Of a DNA stretch of 20,014 nt, positions 6,381 through 12,958 are shown piece by piece. The position numbers were made by a program, and so were the translations under genes. Under the pieces are notes generated by a model that was given only the letters and a program-made list of their open reading frames with translations, did no database searches and was not told the origin of the DNA. How positions within the stretch are numbered: the stretch's first letter is position 1; every line of letters starts with the position of its first letter. The stretch is from positions 1-20,014 of the IMG/VR virus record IMGVR_UViG_3300042294_003019; one strand, 5' to 3'. This DNA is from a virus.

Positions 6381-6529
6381 TTGCCCTTGCGCTTCCTCAT
6401 CTCCGCGCACAAGGCATCGGCCTTGCGCTTGGCGGCTTCGGCAACGAGCTTTTGCCGCTTGCTCTTGAGCAAGGTGATGGTCTTGTCGATTTCCTCGATC
6501 TCGGGGTTCATAATTTTGTATTTGTCCAT
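6377..6529 (-). CDS. Tiny basic helical protein, 50 aa
   Basis: ATG at 6529-6527, stop overlapping the next start (ATGA at 6380-6377). Almost the whole protein should form a single charged helix: EIEEIDKTITLLKSKRQKL followed by EAAKRKADALCAEMRKRKGK, with Leu/Ile at heptad-like spacing and a very basic C-terminus. A small coiled-coil, DNA-binding or capsid-associated protein are all possible. It starts 6 bases after the stop of the two-helix membrane protein upstream. Confidence 0.6.
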   Translation of the reverse strand: MDKYKIMNPEIEEIDKTITLLKSKRQKLVAEAAKRKADALCAEMRKRKGK

Positions 6530-6535
6530 AAAACG

Positions 6536-6691
6536 TCAGGGGCGAACGGTGACTTGCCACAGGCCGACTTGAGCGATGGCGTAGCCGAACCAGATCAGTC
6601 CGTGCCAATAGCGGTGCTGGATCAGCCCGAGGTCGATGGCGACGGCAAAGTAGATGAAGCCGACCACCGCTATGAGCACGGCGCTGGTCAT
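6536..6691 (-). CDS. Small membrane protein, 51 aa, two predicted TM helices
   Basis: The start at 6691 is fixed by an ATGA overlap with the upstream gene. Two hydrophobic segments are visible: about residues 4-24 (AVLIAVVGFIYFAVAIDLGL) and about 31-47 (GLIWFGYAIAQVGLW), joined by a short QHRYWH turn. There is no signal peptidase site. Size and topology resemble class II holins and other tiny phage membrane proteins, but no endolysin lies nearby in this window, so a lysis role is not supported. Other options are superinfection exclusion or membrane anchoring of replication complexes. Confidence 0.6.
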   Translation of the reverse strand: MTSAVLIAVVGFIYFAVAIDLGLIQHRYWHGLIWFGYAIAQVGLWQVTVRP

Positions 6692-6822
6692 TTCGCCTTG
6701 AATCCTCCGCGCTTGGATTTCATCTGCGCGTAGACTTTGGGCGCGATGGTTGACTTGCTCTTTGGCCGGCTGGTGCCAGCGGCCTTGCGGGCGTTGATGT
6801 TGGCGTAGAGTCCTTTTTTCAT
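6688..6822 (-). CDS. Conserved tiny phage protein of the KKGLYANI type, 44 aa
   Basis: The ATG (6822-6820) shares a base with the preceding stop (TAATG), and the gene ends in an ATGA overlap. The start KKGLYANINARKAAGTSRPK is a pattern I know from many phage genomes: a short basic protein beginning (K)KGLYANI and rich in Lys/Arg/Ser. No function has been firmly assigned to it. It is strongly basic along its whole length with no hydrophobic core, which suggests nucleic-acid binding or a structural role. The family often travels with the FGDPNM protein encoded just upstream, as it does here. Confidence 0.7.
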   Translation of the reverse strand: MKKGLYANINARKAAGTSRPKSKSTIAPKVYAQMKSKRGGFKAK

Positions 6823-7079
6823 TAGCAGCTCCATGCCTTGCGGCTCCAGTAGTTGGCCGAGAGTTTGTTCGATGTGCCCTTGATGCCGCCGCTGCGGGCG
6901 CAGTAGCTGGCTTTGCGCGCGGGCTGATCTTTCTTGATCGACATGTTCGGATCGCCAAAGCGGACCAACTTGGTCTGGTCGCCAGACTTGGCCAGCACGG
7001 CAAACTTCTTGGGGCCGTCCGGTGTGCGTTTGGGTTTGTTGTATCCGGAGAATGTTTCTCCTCGGTATTTGATGCTCAT
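6822..7079 (-). CDS. Conserved phage protein of the FGDPNM family, 85 aa
   Basis: The start at 7079 is fixed by an ATGA overlap. Key features are YRGETFSGYNKPKRTP at the N-terminus, KKFAVLAKSGDQTKLVRFGD (about residues 24-43), NMSIKKD, ARKASYCARSGG and a C-terminal ANYWSRKAWSC. This order (VxAK, FGDPNM, a basic S-x-x-AR stretch, then YWSxxxW) matches a small protein family that is widespread in phages and still unnamed functionally. The usual form has RARH-x-C; here this is CARSGG, so a possible metal ligand is displaced. The gene sits between a HExxH protein and the KGLYANI gene. Confidence 0.7.
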   Translation of the reverse strand: MSIKYRGETFSGYNKPKRTPDGPKKFAVLAKSGDQTKLVRFGDPNMSIKKDQPARKASYCARSGGIKGTSNKLSANYWSRKAWSC

Positions 7080-7435
7080 ACTTTTTTGTCTAATTTTGCG
7101 CGGGCCTGTTTGTAGAGGTAGGCGATGAGGTAGGCCCCGGTTTCCTCGTCGCTACTTTCGATGTGCTTCAAGAAGTCGCAGACAACGTGATACAACTCAT
7201 GGACAAGCGAGCCGTGGTCGTTGGCATGGTCTTCGATCCAGATAAGCGCCCAGTTGCCGTGACTCATGCACCATGCGGCGGCTGAGTCGTCGGGGGAGTT
7301 CTCGGGATCATTGGCATCCATCTCCATGACCGCCGCACACCGCTTCAACGCCATCGACTGCGCAGTGTTCACATAGAACTCCACGCGCAACCCGAAGGTC
7401 TGTTCGTTGACGATGAAGCGGCGGGGCTTTTTCAT
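7076..7435 (-). CDS. Putative HExxH metallopeptidase-like protein, 119 aa
   Basis: The start at 7435 overlaps the exonuclease stop (ATGA). Near the middle HELYH (residues 79-83) gives the two His and the catalytic Glu of a zincin active site, preceded by a GSLV strand/helix. Acidic residues in SSDEETGAY (94-102) lie about 16 residues on, where a gluzincin-type third ligand would be. The protein is much smaller than most metallopeptidases, but short phage proteins with this HExxH-x(n)-EE-x-AY layout are common. Substrate unknown; cleavage of a host or phage protein, or a purely structural zinc site, are both possible. It sits in the replication operon, away from head genes, so a capsid maturation protease is less likely. 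Confidence 0.6.
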   Translation of the reverse strand: MKKPRRFIVNEQTFGLRVEFYVNTAQSMALKRCAAVMEMDANDPENSPDDSAAAWCMSHGNWALIWIEDHANDHGSLVHELYHVVCDFLKHIESSDEETGAYLIAYLYKQARAKLDKKV

Positions 7436-8262
7436 GCGGCCTTGGCCAAGGTCGTGAACGCCGGCTGTCTCGGGTCGTAGCCCTTGACGTGGCGCCACAA
7501 GACGCAGGCGGCTTTGAACGCTTCCCAATGCGGGACAAGGCTGTCGTGCTTGTAGGGTTCGACGCGGCCGACTTCCGTGGTGCTGATGTAGACGTTGTAT
7601 CCGTGGACGGTGTGCAGTTGGTCTTCGCCCCACTTGGCCACGGCATAGGCGGCGAGTTGCATGCCCTGGGTGTCGTAGGGGCCGACCTTCTGGTTGGGCT
7701 TGGTCTTGCGGGTCTTGTAATCTATGACCATGCGGTTGCCGTCTTTGTCGGTGCCCAAGGCATCGCAGCGTCCGGCGTAGCCATACTCCAAGTTGACCAA
7801 GACAACCTCGATGTCGGTGTAGGTGATCTTGTGTTTCTTCTTCCAGTCCATGACCGGGGCGACATAGGCCCACATGTCGTCGGGAACCGCGCTCGGGCCT
7901 TCGAGGAGCAGCTTCTCCAAGGCGTCGTGGACTTTGCTGCCGAGGTCGGCGGCGGCGGCCACGGGGGCTTTGCTCGCGCCGATGACTCGTTCGCAGAAAT
8001 ACTCCACGGTCTCGTCGGGTTGCGGCGGGGTGTTGAAGGCGGCGATGGCGACTTGCGTGGCCTTCCAGTTGAGGAGAGCTGGCTTGTCGAGGATGCCGGT
8101 GTAGCCGGTGACAGACGGAAGAAGCATGAGCTTCTTGGCGTCGGCCAAGGTGGTGTCTTTCAACCCGCTGCCGTCTTTCTTGGGCAACTGGTGGCAGGGG
8201 GTGCCGTCCGGCTTATACCAGTGGCCGCCGTCGATGGATTTAGATTCGGATAGGATTGCCAT
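7432..8262 (-). CDS. PD-(D/E)XK exonuclease, RecB/Cas4-like, 276 aa
   Basis: This is a RecB-family nuclease by its ordered motifs: H112 in LGSKVHDALE, GRCD (D167), VIDYKT (D181, K183) and Q199-x-x-QLAAY with Y206. That set is shared by phage exonucleases and Cas4-like enzymes. No four-cysteine iron-sulfur arrangement as in Cas4 is evident, so a phage recombination exonuclease is favoured. It would resect double-strand ends for annealing-type recombination during concatemer formation, perhaps with the SSB-like protein encoded two genes upstream. The leader contains a strong hairpin followed by a CA-rich stretch and no clear Shine-Dalgarno. No RecT/Bet/Erf annealase was recognised in this window. 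Confidence 0.85.
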   Translation of the reverse strand: MAILSESKSIDGGHWYKPDGTPCHQLPKKDGSGLKDTTLADAKKLMLLPSVTGYTGILDKPALLNWKATQVAIAAFNTPPQPDETVEYFCERVIGASKAPVAAAADLGSKVHDALEKLLLEGPSAVPDDMWAYVAPVMDWKKKHKITYTDIEVVLVNLEYGYAGRCDALGTDKDGNRMVIDYKTRKTKPNQKVGPYDTQGMQLAAYAVAKWGEDQLHTVHGYNVYISTTEVGRVEPYKHDSLVPHWEAFKAACVLWRHVKGYDPRQPAFTTLAKAA

Positions 8263-8278
8263 AACTTTGGGTGGTTGT

Positions 8279-8308
8279 GCGGGGGCCGGTGATGCAGCCG
8301 ACCCCCGC
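8279..8308 (-). promoter_or_regulatory. GC-rich hairpin in the leader of the exonuclease gene
   Basis: GCGGGGG (8279-8285) pairs with CCCCCGC (8302-8308). A further CGG/CCG pairing inside follows one mismatch and leaves an 8-base loop. In the leftward RNA it is followed by acaaccacccaaagtt and then the ATG at 8262. This hairpin-then-CA-leader order matches the repeated elements in the right arm. There is no T-run, so processing or translational control is favoured over termination. Confidence 0.45.
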
Positions 8309-8316
8309 TGTTGCCA

Positions 8317-8499
8317 CTACGGGCGTTTGCTCCGTTGCCAGACCCACGCGCCAGACGACGTTTGGGAAATGCGCGTTTCTTTGTTCGCGGCCTTGGCGTC
8401 AGCCAAGACGTTGACCATCATCCACTCCTCGGAAGCGGTGTAAGGACCGGCGAAGCAGCGGAAGCCTTCGCTGGCCAGTTGTGAGTTTTTAGCGGCCAT
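8317..8499 (-). CDS. Hypothetical protein, 60 aa
   Basis: ATG at 8499 begins two bases after the upstream stop; a TTG at 8505 would add two residues. The sequence contains SEGFRCFAGPYTASEEWMMVN and ends TSSGAWVWQRSKRP, with several aromatic residues and a basic tail. It looks like a compact soluble domain. No family is recognised. It lies between the SSB-like gene and the exonuclease, so it may belong to the recombination group; that is context only. Confidence 0.55.
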   Translation of the reverse strand: MAAKNSQLASEGFRCFAGPYTASEEWMMVNVLADAKAANKETRISQTSSGAWVWQRSKRP

Positions 8500-8501
8500 A
8501 A

Positions 8502-8981
8502 TCAAAACGGAATCTCGGGTCCGCTGTTGTCGTCACCGCCGAAGTCTTCGACTTTCGGCACTTTGGGCAGCAACTCCTCCATGACTTCGGTGCATGTGCC
8601 GACGTTCATGTAGGTGCGGTCGCCCTTGCTATCCTCGGTCACGGTGATCTGCGCGGCCTTGCCCTTGAGGCTGGCCGTGTCGAAGCCGGACTTCTGAGGC
8701 TCACCGAGCCAGCCGACCAGGAACGCGCGGAGGGCGCTGTTCTCATGGTTGCTGATCTTCATGGGCTTCGTGGCGATCTTGCGCAACGAGCCGTCTTTGG
8801 TTTTGACGCCAAAGATGAAGCGGGTGAGGTTGACTGTCTCCATCTCCTCGCTCTCGTATTTGCGGCGGGTGACGTTGTATTCATCCACCACATCCACGCA
8901 GACCGCGAGATAGGTGCCTTTGGACGGCGGCTCTCCGAGGTTGGAGAGGGCCGATGTTTTGTTTTCTGGTAGTTTAGCCAT
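8502..8981 (-). CDS. Candidate single-stranded-DNA-binding protein, 159 aa
   Basis: The body is predicted beta-rich (YLAVCVDVVDEYNVTRRKY, LTRFIFGVKTKDG, KAAQITVTED) with a helix ENSALRAFLVGWLGEP at about residues 79-94. The C-terminus is acidic and ends DDNSGPEIPF. A disordered acidic tail ending in (I)PF is the partner-docking signature of bacterial SSB (DDDIPF), and phage single-strand binders copy it. With the exonuclease, the Hjc-like nuclease and DnaB as neighbours, a role in coating ssDNA during replication and recombination is likely. I do not see a clear OB-fold signature, so the call depends on tail, size and context. The leader (8982-9017) is CA-rich and has no Shine-Dalgarno. Confidence 0.55.
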   Translation of the reverse strand: MAKLPENKTSALSNLGEPPSKGTYLAVCVDVVDEYNVTRRKYESEEMETVNLTRFIFGVKTKDGSLRKIATKPMKISNHENSALRAFLVGWLGEPQKSGFDTASLKGKAAQITVTEDSKGDRTYMNVGTCTEVMEELLPKVPKVEDFGGDDNSGPEIPF

Positions 8982-9017
8982 GTTGTTTTGTGTGTGTTTG
9001 TTTGTTGTTGTGTTTTA
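8982..9017 (-). promoter_or_regulatory. CA-rich leader of the SSB-like gene
   Basis: The 36 bases between the Hjc-like stop and the ATG at 8981 read, on the coding strand, almost only A and C (acacaacaacaaacaaacac and more) with no GGAG-like site. This should be unpaired RNA. It resembles the leaders of the right-arm genes, which in addition carry AAAGGAG. Initiation may depend on lack of structure and ribosomal protein S1. Confidence 0.5.
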
Positions 9018-9344
9018 CTACTCGACGAAAGGGGAATTGCGGATGAGCAAGAGGTCGTCCTCGGCATCGCGGATCGCCACCCAGCGGCAGTCGTTGCGCC
9101 GGTGGTAGACCGTGGGGATCTGTTTCTCGCCGGCATCGCGGCGGGCTTGATCCAGCCAGTCGTAAAGATTGCCCTTCTCGCAGCGCTTCACTTCGATGTG
9201 GAAGCGATTAAGACTCTCGCAGACGACATCGGGGCTTTCGTTGCCGCCGCTGAATTGCTGCCCACGGCGGGCAGTGAATCCTCGGGCGGTGAGGAACTTG
9301 GCAAATTCCAGTTCCCCTCGTTTTCCTTTTTGGCGGCTATTCAT
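9018..9344 (-). CDS. Hjc-like PD-(D/E)XK endonuclease (putative Holliday junction resolvase), 108 aa
   Basis: The protein begins SRQKGKRGELEFAKFL (E11 as first acidic residue), then SPDV (D39), then HIEVKRCEKG (E51, K53) and Q66 in DWLDQARRDAG. This order and spacing is that of archaeal Hjc and related phage resolvase/VRR-NUC-like nucleases, and the length of about 110 aa fits. It would cut branched DNA made during recombination or before packaging. The 5' end overlaps the DnaB stop by 8 bases. A general nicking or structure-specific nuclease cannot be excluded. Confidence 0.7.
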   Translation of the reverse strand: MNSRQKGKRGELEFAKFLTARGFTARRGQQFSGGNESPDVVCESLNRFHIEVKRCEKGNLYDWLDQARRDAGEKQIPTVYHRRNDCRWVAIRDAEDDLLLIRNSPFVE

Positions 9345-10734
9345 TGAGGAGGGCGTTGATCGTGTGAAGATTGGGCTGCGCGCCGTAAGGCTGCGGAGCC
9401 TCGTCGGTCATACGGCTGATGTTGGCGTGGTCGAAGCGGGTGCAGGCGGGCGACCAGACCATGGGGAAGCTGCGGGTCTGCCCCTCGCGGTGCTTGGCCA
9501 CGATCATCTCGGCATCCTGGTTGTCCGTGGAGTCGGCGCCGCTGCCGGCCTCGTAGTAGCCTTCGCGGTGCAAGAGGATGATGATGTCGGCGTCCTGCTC
9601 CAAAGATCCCGAGTCCTTCAAGTCGCTCATGCGCGGCTTCGTGTCCGTGCGGTCGTCGGCCTTGCGTCCAACTTGGGCGGCGGCAATGACGGGCACGCCT
9701 AACTCCAGAGCCATAGCCTTGAGGCCGCGACTGACGGCACTGACCCGCTCGTAGCTGGTATTGTAGCCCTTGGCCTCCAGAAGCTGAGCGTAATCCACGA
9801 AGATAGCCTTGATGCCGTGACGGCGGATGTCCCGGCGAGCACGGCCGCGCACGTCCATGATGTTCGCACCACGGGCTTCGTCGATATAGAGAGGCTGATC
9901 CCCGAGCTTGAAGAAATGGTCGCCAAGGCTTTTGGCCTCGTTCTGGCTGATGGCGCCAAGACGGACCCGCGCGCTGTTGGCTCTGGCCCGCGCCATGACA
10001 ATGCGGTTGGCGATGCTCTTGGCCGGCATTTCCAGCGAGAACAACAGGACCGGAGTTCCTGCTGCCGCCATGCGGTCGCACATGTTGATGAGAAGCGCAC
10101 TCTTGCCCATGCCAGGGCGACCGCCAACGACGATGAGTTGCCCTTCGCGCAAGCCCCCGGTCAGCACGTCGAGTTCGCGGAAGCCGGTGGATAGTCCGCG
10201 AGGCTTCCCTTTGTTGGCCATGGCCTCCTCGATCTCGGCGGCGGCATCGCTCACCACGGCACTGACGTGCATGCTGCCTTGGCTCGGCCCGTCCAAGTTG
10301 ATGGACAGGATGCTCTCGCCGGCCTCGGCCACCACTTCGCTCACGTTCTGGGCAATGTCGCGTCCAGCAGCAGCCATGCGCACACCTGCCTCCACCATGC
10401 GCCTGCGGGCGACATGTTCGCGGAGAATGTTCACATAGTAGGAAAGGTCTCGCGGACCCGCCATGCCGTATATCTCGGTGAGGGCGCAAGCACCGCCAAC
10501 GCCTTCCAGCTTGCCGGATGACGACAGGTGCTGGGTGACGGAAATAAGGTCGGGCTGTCCGCCATCGGCGCGGATGGCCTTGATCGCCGACAGCACCGTG
10601 GCGTTGGCCGGAGTGAAGAAATGCTCGGCCGTCAATTCGTTCCACTCGTCGATCAGCTCGCCGTAGCACATGAGTCCGCCAAGGACGCATTGCTCGGCCT
10701 GCGTGTCGTGGGGCATGGCGTGTTGCTTTTTCAT
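9337..10734 (-). CDS. dnaB: Replicative DNA helicase, DnaB family, 465 aa
   Basis: This is a full-length hexameric 5'-3' helicase. The start at 10734 begins MKKQHAMPHDTQAEQCVLGG, the usual DnaB N-terminus; a longer frame upstream covers the small membrane gene and is rejected. The N-terminal collar domain spans about residues 8-120, with a linker to about 175. In the RecA-like domain, Walker A is GGRPGMGKS (204-212), Walker B IFVDYAQLL (311-319), motif H4 runs from SDLKDSGSLEQDADI (about 370-384), and the arginine-finger region is AKHREGQT (413-420). A separate primase or helicase loader was not recognised nearby, so the phage may use host DnaG, or the initiator may load the helicase. It overlaps the Hjc-like gene. 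A good promoter lies upstream. Confidence 0.95.
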   Translation of the reverse strand: MKKQHAMPHDTQAEQCVLGGLMCYGELIDEWNELTAEHFFTPANATVLSAIKAIRADGGQPDLISVTQHLSSSGKLEGVGGACALTEIYGMAGPRDLSYYVNILREHVARRRMVEAGVRMAAAGRDIAQNVSEVVAEAGESILSINLDGPSQGSMHVSAVVSDAAAEIEEAMANKGKPRGLSTGFRELDVLTGGLREGQLIVVGGRPGMGKSALLINMCDRMAAAGTPVLLFSLEMPAKSIANRIVMARARANSARVRLGAISQNEAKSLGDHFFKLGDQPLYIDEARGANIMDVRGRARRDIRRHGIKAIFVDYAQLLEAKGYNTSYERVSAVSRGLKAMALELGVPVIAAAQVGRKADDRTDTKPRMSDLKDSGSLEQDADIIILLHREGYYEAGSGADSTDNQDAEMIVAKHREGQTRSFPMVWSPACTRFDHANISRMTDEAPQPYGAQPNLHTINALLNE

Positions 10735-10736
10735 GT

Positions 10737-10841
10737 TCACGGAAAACGAGGATCGTTGTCGTCGTTGCCGCCGTAGATAATCGCCGCGAAAACAAGCGCG
10801 CCGATGAGCAGGAGAAACAAGGAGAGTTCGGTGGGATTCAT
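10737..10841 (-). CDS. Tiny single-TM protein, 34 aa, before dnaB
   Basis: ATG at 10841-10839, stop at 10739-10737, two bases before the dnaB start. The sequence MNPTELSLFLLLIGALVFAA then IIYGG is a single hydrophobic helix (about residues 6-24) followed by an acidic tail (NDDNDPRFP). It is the first gene after a predicted promoter, and its tight spacing to dnaB suggests translational coupling. The function is unknown; anchoring of the replication complex to the membrane is a possibility only. Confidence 0.6.
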   Translation of the reverse strand: MNPTELSLFLLLIGALVFAAIIYGGNDDNDPRFP

Positions 10842-10855
10842 AACAACTATGTGCG

Positions 10856-10884
10856 GTTGTAGGCGGATGTGTGCTATGTGTCAA
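10856..10884 (-). promoter_or_regulatory. Sigma70-type promoter for the dnaB operon
   Basis: Reading leftwards: TTGACA (10884-10879), 17 bases, TACAAC (10861-10856). The -35 is perfect and the -10 matches at four of six positions. Predicted transcription starts near 10849, only a few bases before the ATG of the 34-aa membrane gene at 10841, so the message would have a very short leader. The TGA stop of the upstream gene lies inside the -35 box. Confidence 0.55.
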
Positions 10885-11126
10885 CAGTCTTTTTTCGGGA
10901 AATTTTTATCGAACAAAAAGTCGTGGTTTTTCCACGCTCCGCGCAGGAGTTTGCGCTTGGCCAGCCAGCGGTCGCACGCCTCGCCAACCTCGCGCCAGAT
11001 CGCCTCGTCCAACTCGATCTCGGCCACGTCATGGCGGAAGGCTATGATCTCATGGTTTCGGCGGCCGGCAGACTTATCAAACTTGTTGGCGAATCCACGC
11101 CATGTTGGCTTTTCTGAAGGGTTCAT
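10881..11126 (-). CDS. Hypothetical protein, 81 aa
   Basis: The start at 11126 is fixed by an ATGA overlap with the upstream gene (the frame opens 4 codons earlier). The protein is charged and helical in its middle part (DVAEIELDEAIWREVGEACD RWLAKRKLL) and ends in a basic/aromatic tail. No domain is recognised. Its stop codon is embedded in the dnaB promoter, so it ends one transcription unit just where another begins. Confidence 0.6.
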   Translation of the reverse strand: MNPSEKPTWRGFANKFDKSAGRRNHEIIAFRHDVAEIELDEAIWREVGEACDRWLAKRKLLRGAWKNHDFLFDKNFPKKDC

Positions 11127-11374
11127 TGGATGGGCCACTCGCGCATGTGGCCAAAGTCACGGGGTTCAGTTACCGGAGCGGACTCTCCGCACACATCGCA
11201 GGTGCCTTGGTGGTAAGTGCTGACGCGGTCTTGGCTGGGGAAGCGCCCATATGCGAACCCGCAAGGGCGGCATATCCAGTCGGGATATGAGTTTGCCTTG
11301 CGGAAGATGGCGTCCCAGTTGGCGCGGTAGGTCTGGCCGTCTACCGGACGCGGGGTGTCTCCCTTGCCGGCCAT
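11123..11374 (-). CDS. Conserved phage zinc-ribbon protein (GKGDTPRP type), 83 aa
   Basis: The start MAGKGDTPRPVDGQTYRANW is the well-known opening of a small phage protein family (usual form MSGKGDxPRP). Two CxxC pairs, C35-x2-C38 (ICRPCG) and C59-x2-C62 (CDVCG), form a probable zinc ribbon, followed by the conserved TEPRDFGH. No function is established for the family. The start codon shares a base with the preceding stop (TAATG) and the gene ends in ATGA, so it is translationally coupled on both sides. Confidence 0.7.
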   Translation of the reverse strand: MAGKGDTPRPVDGQTYRANWDAIFRKANSYPDWICRPCGFAYGRFPSQDRVSTYHQGTCDVCGESAPVTEPRDFGHMREWPIQ

Positions 11375-11598
11375 TAGAATTGATCCTCCTCGCGTTGCAG
11401 GAAAAAGCGGCGCTCGACTCCGGTTTTGTCGTTATCTGGGATGCACCGCTCCAAAAGGCGGACGGCTTCGCTCAGTCGGCGGCGCAGCTTTAGGTTTTCT
11501 TCGTCGAGGCGCTGGGCCTCGGCCTTGTGCCAGTTGCTTTCGGCCAAGTGCCCGAAGGTGATGCGGCCGGGGGTGTAGATGGGGTCGGGGTGGTTCAT
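11374..11598 (-). CDS. Hypothetical coiled-coil protein, 74 aa
   Basis: The start at 11598 lies 5 bases after the glycosyltransferase stop; the frame opens earlier, inside that gene, so the longer form is unlikely. After a short N-terminus (NHPDPIYTPGRITFGHLAES) a charged helix with Leu at heptad-like positions (AEAQRLDEENLKLRRRLSEA) extends to about residue 52, then a polar tail. Small coiled-coil proteins of this type are common in phage replication regions. Function unknown. Confidence 0.6.
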   Translation of the reverse strand: MNHPDPIYTPGRITFGHLAESNWHKAEAQRLDEENLKLRRRLSEAVRLLERCIPDNDKTGVERRFFLQREEDQF

Positions 11599-11603
11599 AG
11601 GGG

Positions 11604-12365
11604 TTACATTCCGAATTTGATGCCCCGCGCGTAGGGCTTGATGTTCTCGCGCTGAAGCCACCGCAAGGCGGCTTCGTGATATTTCTCGCACTGGGCAGGG
11701 TCGCGGCGGACCCGTTCTCCATAGCTGGGGTTCTCGCTGTCCACGGTGAAGCCGGCCAGCGGTCCCGGCACATACACGGCACCGGCACGGATGGCGGCGA
11801 GGGGATAGCCCCAGGCGTCACTCCATGGGCCGAGGCTGGCGTAATCTTCGCGCTGCAACCAGACGAGCAGGTCGTGGCGAATTGCCGCGCCAACCCCGCA
11901 CTCGTATCTGCGCGGATCGCCGCCCATCCATGAGCGGACACGCTCGGGATTCATCCAAATGAGTTGCGGGCAGTAGCGGCGGGTGAAGATGACTTTGCCG
12001 CTGGGCGCGATGTAGTCGAAATCGCAAAAGATGACGCCGGGTGCATCAAAATGGGCCGACAGTCTTGCCTCGCGGACACTTCGCACCATGTCGGGGTAGA
12101 GGACATCGTCGGCCGCCAAACCGATCACATAGTCCGTATTCAGCGCCTCAATGATCGGCTCGGTGGCGCGTATCCAGTCGTTGCTCTTTTCGGCGTGGCG
12201 ATGGACGCGGACACCTTCGTATCTACAGGCCAGCTCATAGCTGCCGTCCGTTGAGCAGTCGTCAATGACCAGCACTTCGTCGGCGCCTTGGCTAACAGCA
12301 CTGTCCAGCGCGCGTTTCAGCGTGCGGATCGCGTTGTAACAGGGGATGACGATGGTGATCTTCAT
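11604..12365 (-). CDS. Family 2-type glycosyltransferase, 253 aa
   Basis: The N-terminal GT-A fold is clear: TIVIPCYNA (residues 4-12), then VIDDCSTDG (33-41), then LAADDVLYPDM (83-93), whose acidic pair would bind metal and the nucleotide sugar. The C-terminal half has CGVGAAIRHDLL and a conserved-looking GPWSDAWGYPL. It would transfer a sugar from a nucleotide donor to an unknown acceptor: phage DNA base, phage structural protein or host glycan. Its start overlaps the other glycosyltransferase (ATGA), so the two are made together. Lying in the replication arm rather than beside tail genes makes a DNA or early host-takeover role worth considering. Confidence 0.85.
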   Translation of the reverse strand: MKITIVIPCYNAIRTLKRALDSAVSQGADEVLVIDDCSTDGSYELACRYEGVRVHRHAEKSNDWIRATEPIIEALNTDYVIGLAADDVLYPDMVRSVREARLSAHFDAPGVIFCDFDYIAPSGKVIFTRRYCPQLIWMNPERVRSWMGGDPRRYECGVGAAIRHDLLVWLQREDYASLGPWSDAWGYPLAAIRAGAVYVPGPLAGFTVDSENPSYGERVRRDPAQCEKYHEAALRWLQRENIKPYARGIKFGM

Positions 12366-12958
12366 GCCGGGCGGTAGATGTTTTGGCCGACATGGCCGAG
12401 CTTCACGCCGCGGTGCAGGTAGATAGGGACGCCGGCGAAGCGCAGATTGTCGCAGAAGGCGTAGTCCTCGGACAAATACTCGCCGTCCGGCTGGATGCCG
12501 GCGTTGAAGTAGTGTCGCCAGCCGTTGGCCTCGGGCACGATGCCGTCAAGACGCTTGACCGCCTTGCGCGTTACGCGAAGGAAGCCGGTGCCGACTTCTT
12601 TGACCACATGCACGTTGGCGTGGCCCTTGAGCGTTTCGCCCGTGGCGCCGTTGGCAACCTCACTTTGCAAATTGTGGCGCTTGACGTAGAGGCCGCCTAT
12701 GCAATCCACCGGCAGCGCCGTGATGAGATCAAAGTCGTCGCGGTTCCAGACGATGTCGTCGTCCACCCAGAGGAAGCTGTCGAACTTGGTGCCGAGCGCC
12801 TGACACATCAACTTGCTGCGACCTCGGGCGATGTCGCTCTCATGCTCCATCTTGAGCCAGCCGCCGAAGCGAGGGCTGGTCATGGCTTGCATTAGCCCCG
12901 TGACGTATCCGCCGCAGTAGCTGTCGTTTCGGGAGCAGGTAAGAATTAGCGTCTTCAT
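12362..12958 (-). CDS. GT-A-type glycosyltransferase, 198 aa
   Basis: The start at 12958 is set by ATGA overlap with the zinc-finger gene; a longer frame upstream is rejected. The sequence begins MKTLILTCSRNDSYCGGY, then SDIARGRSKLM (about 41-51) and FLWVDDDIVW (62-71), where the DDD is the nucleotide-sugar/metal motif. Later VKEVGTGFLRV (about 119-129) and SEDYAFC (163-169) fit the acceptor-side acidic motif of GT-A enzymes, with a His in KLGHVG (about 186-191) as a possible metal ligand. Compact phage enzymes like this are common. Substrate unknown; pairing with the next glycosyltransferase suggests sequential sugar addition. Confidence 0.75.
   Translation of the reverse strand: MKTLILTCSRNDSYCGGYVTGLMQAMTSPRFGGWLKMEHESDIARGRSKLMCQALGTKFDSFLWVDDDIVWNRDDFDLITALPVDCIGGLYVKRHNLQSEVANGATGETLKGHANVHVVKEVGTGFLRVTRKAVKRLDGIVPEANGWRHYFNAGIQPDGEYLSEDYAFCDNLRFAGVPIYLHRGVKLGHVGQNIYRPA

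Noticed and set aside
6536-6691. Holin call for the 51-aa two-helix protein
   Set aside because: Topology fits, but there is no endolysin or spanin nearby and it sits among replication-arm small genes.
7489-8253. Plus-strand frame of 254 codons
   Set aside because: It is antisense to the exonuclease, which has a full set of RecB-family motifs; long antisense frames are expected in GC-rich DNA.
9341-10795. Second minus-strand frame of 484 codons over dnaB
   Set aside because: Out of frame with all DnaB motifs; Arg/His/Gly-rich composition typical of a shadow frame.
10735-10884. 50-codon N-terminal extension of DnaB
   Set aside because: It would overlap the small membrane gene and the promoter; DnaB proteins begin near MKKQHAMPHD, as here.
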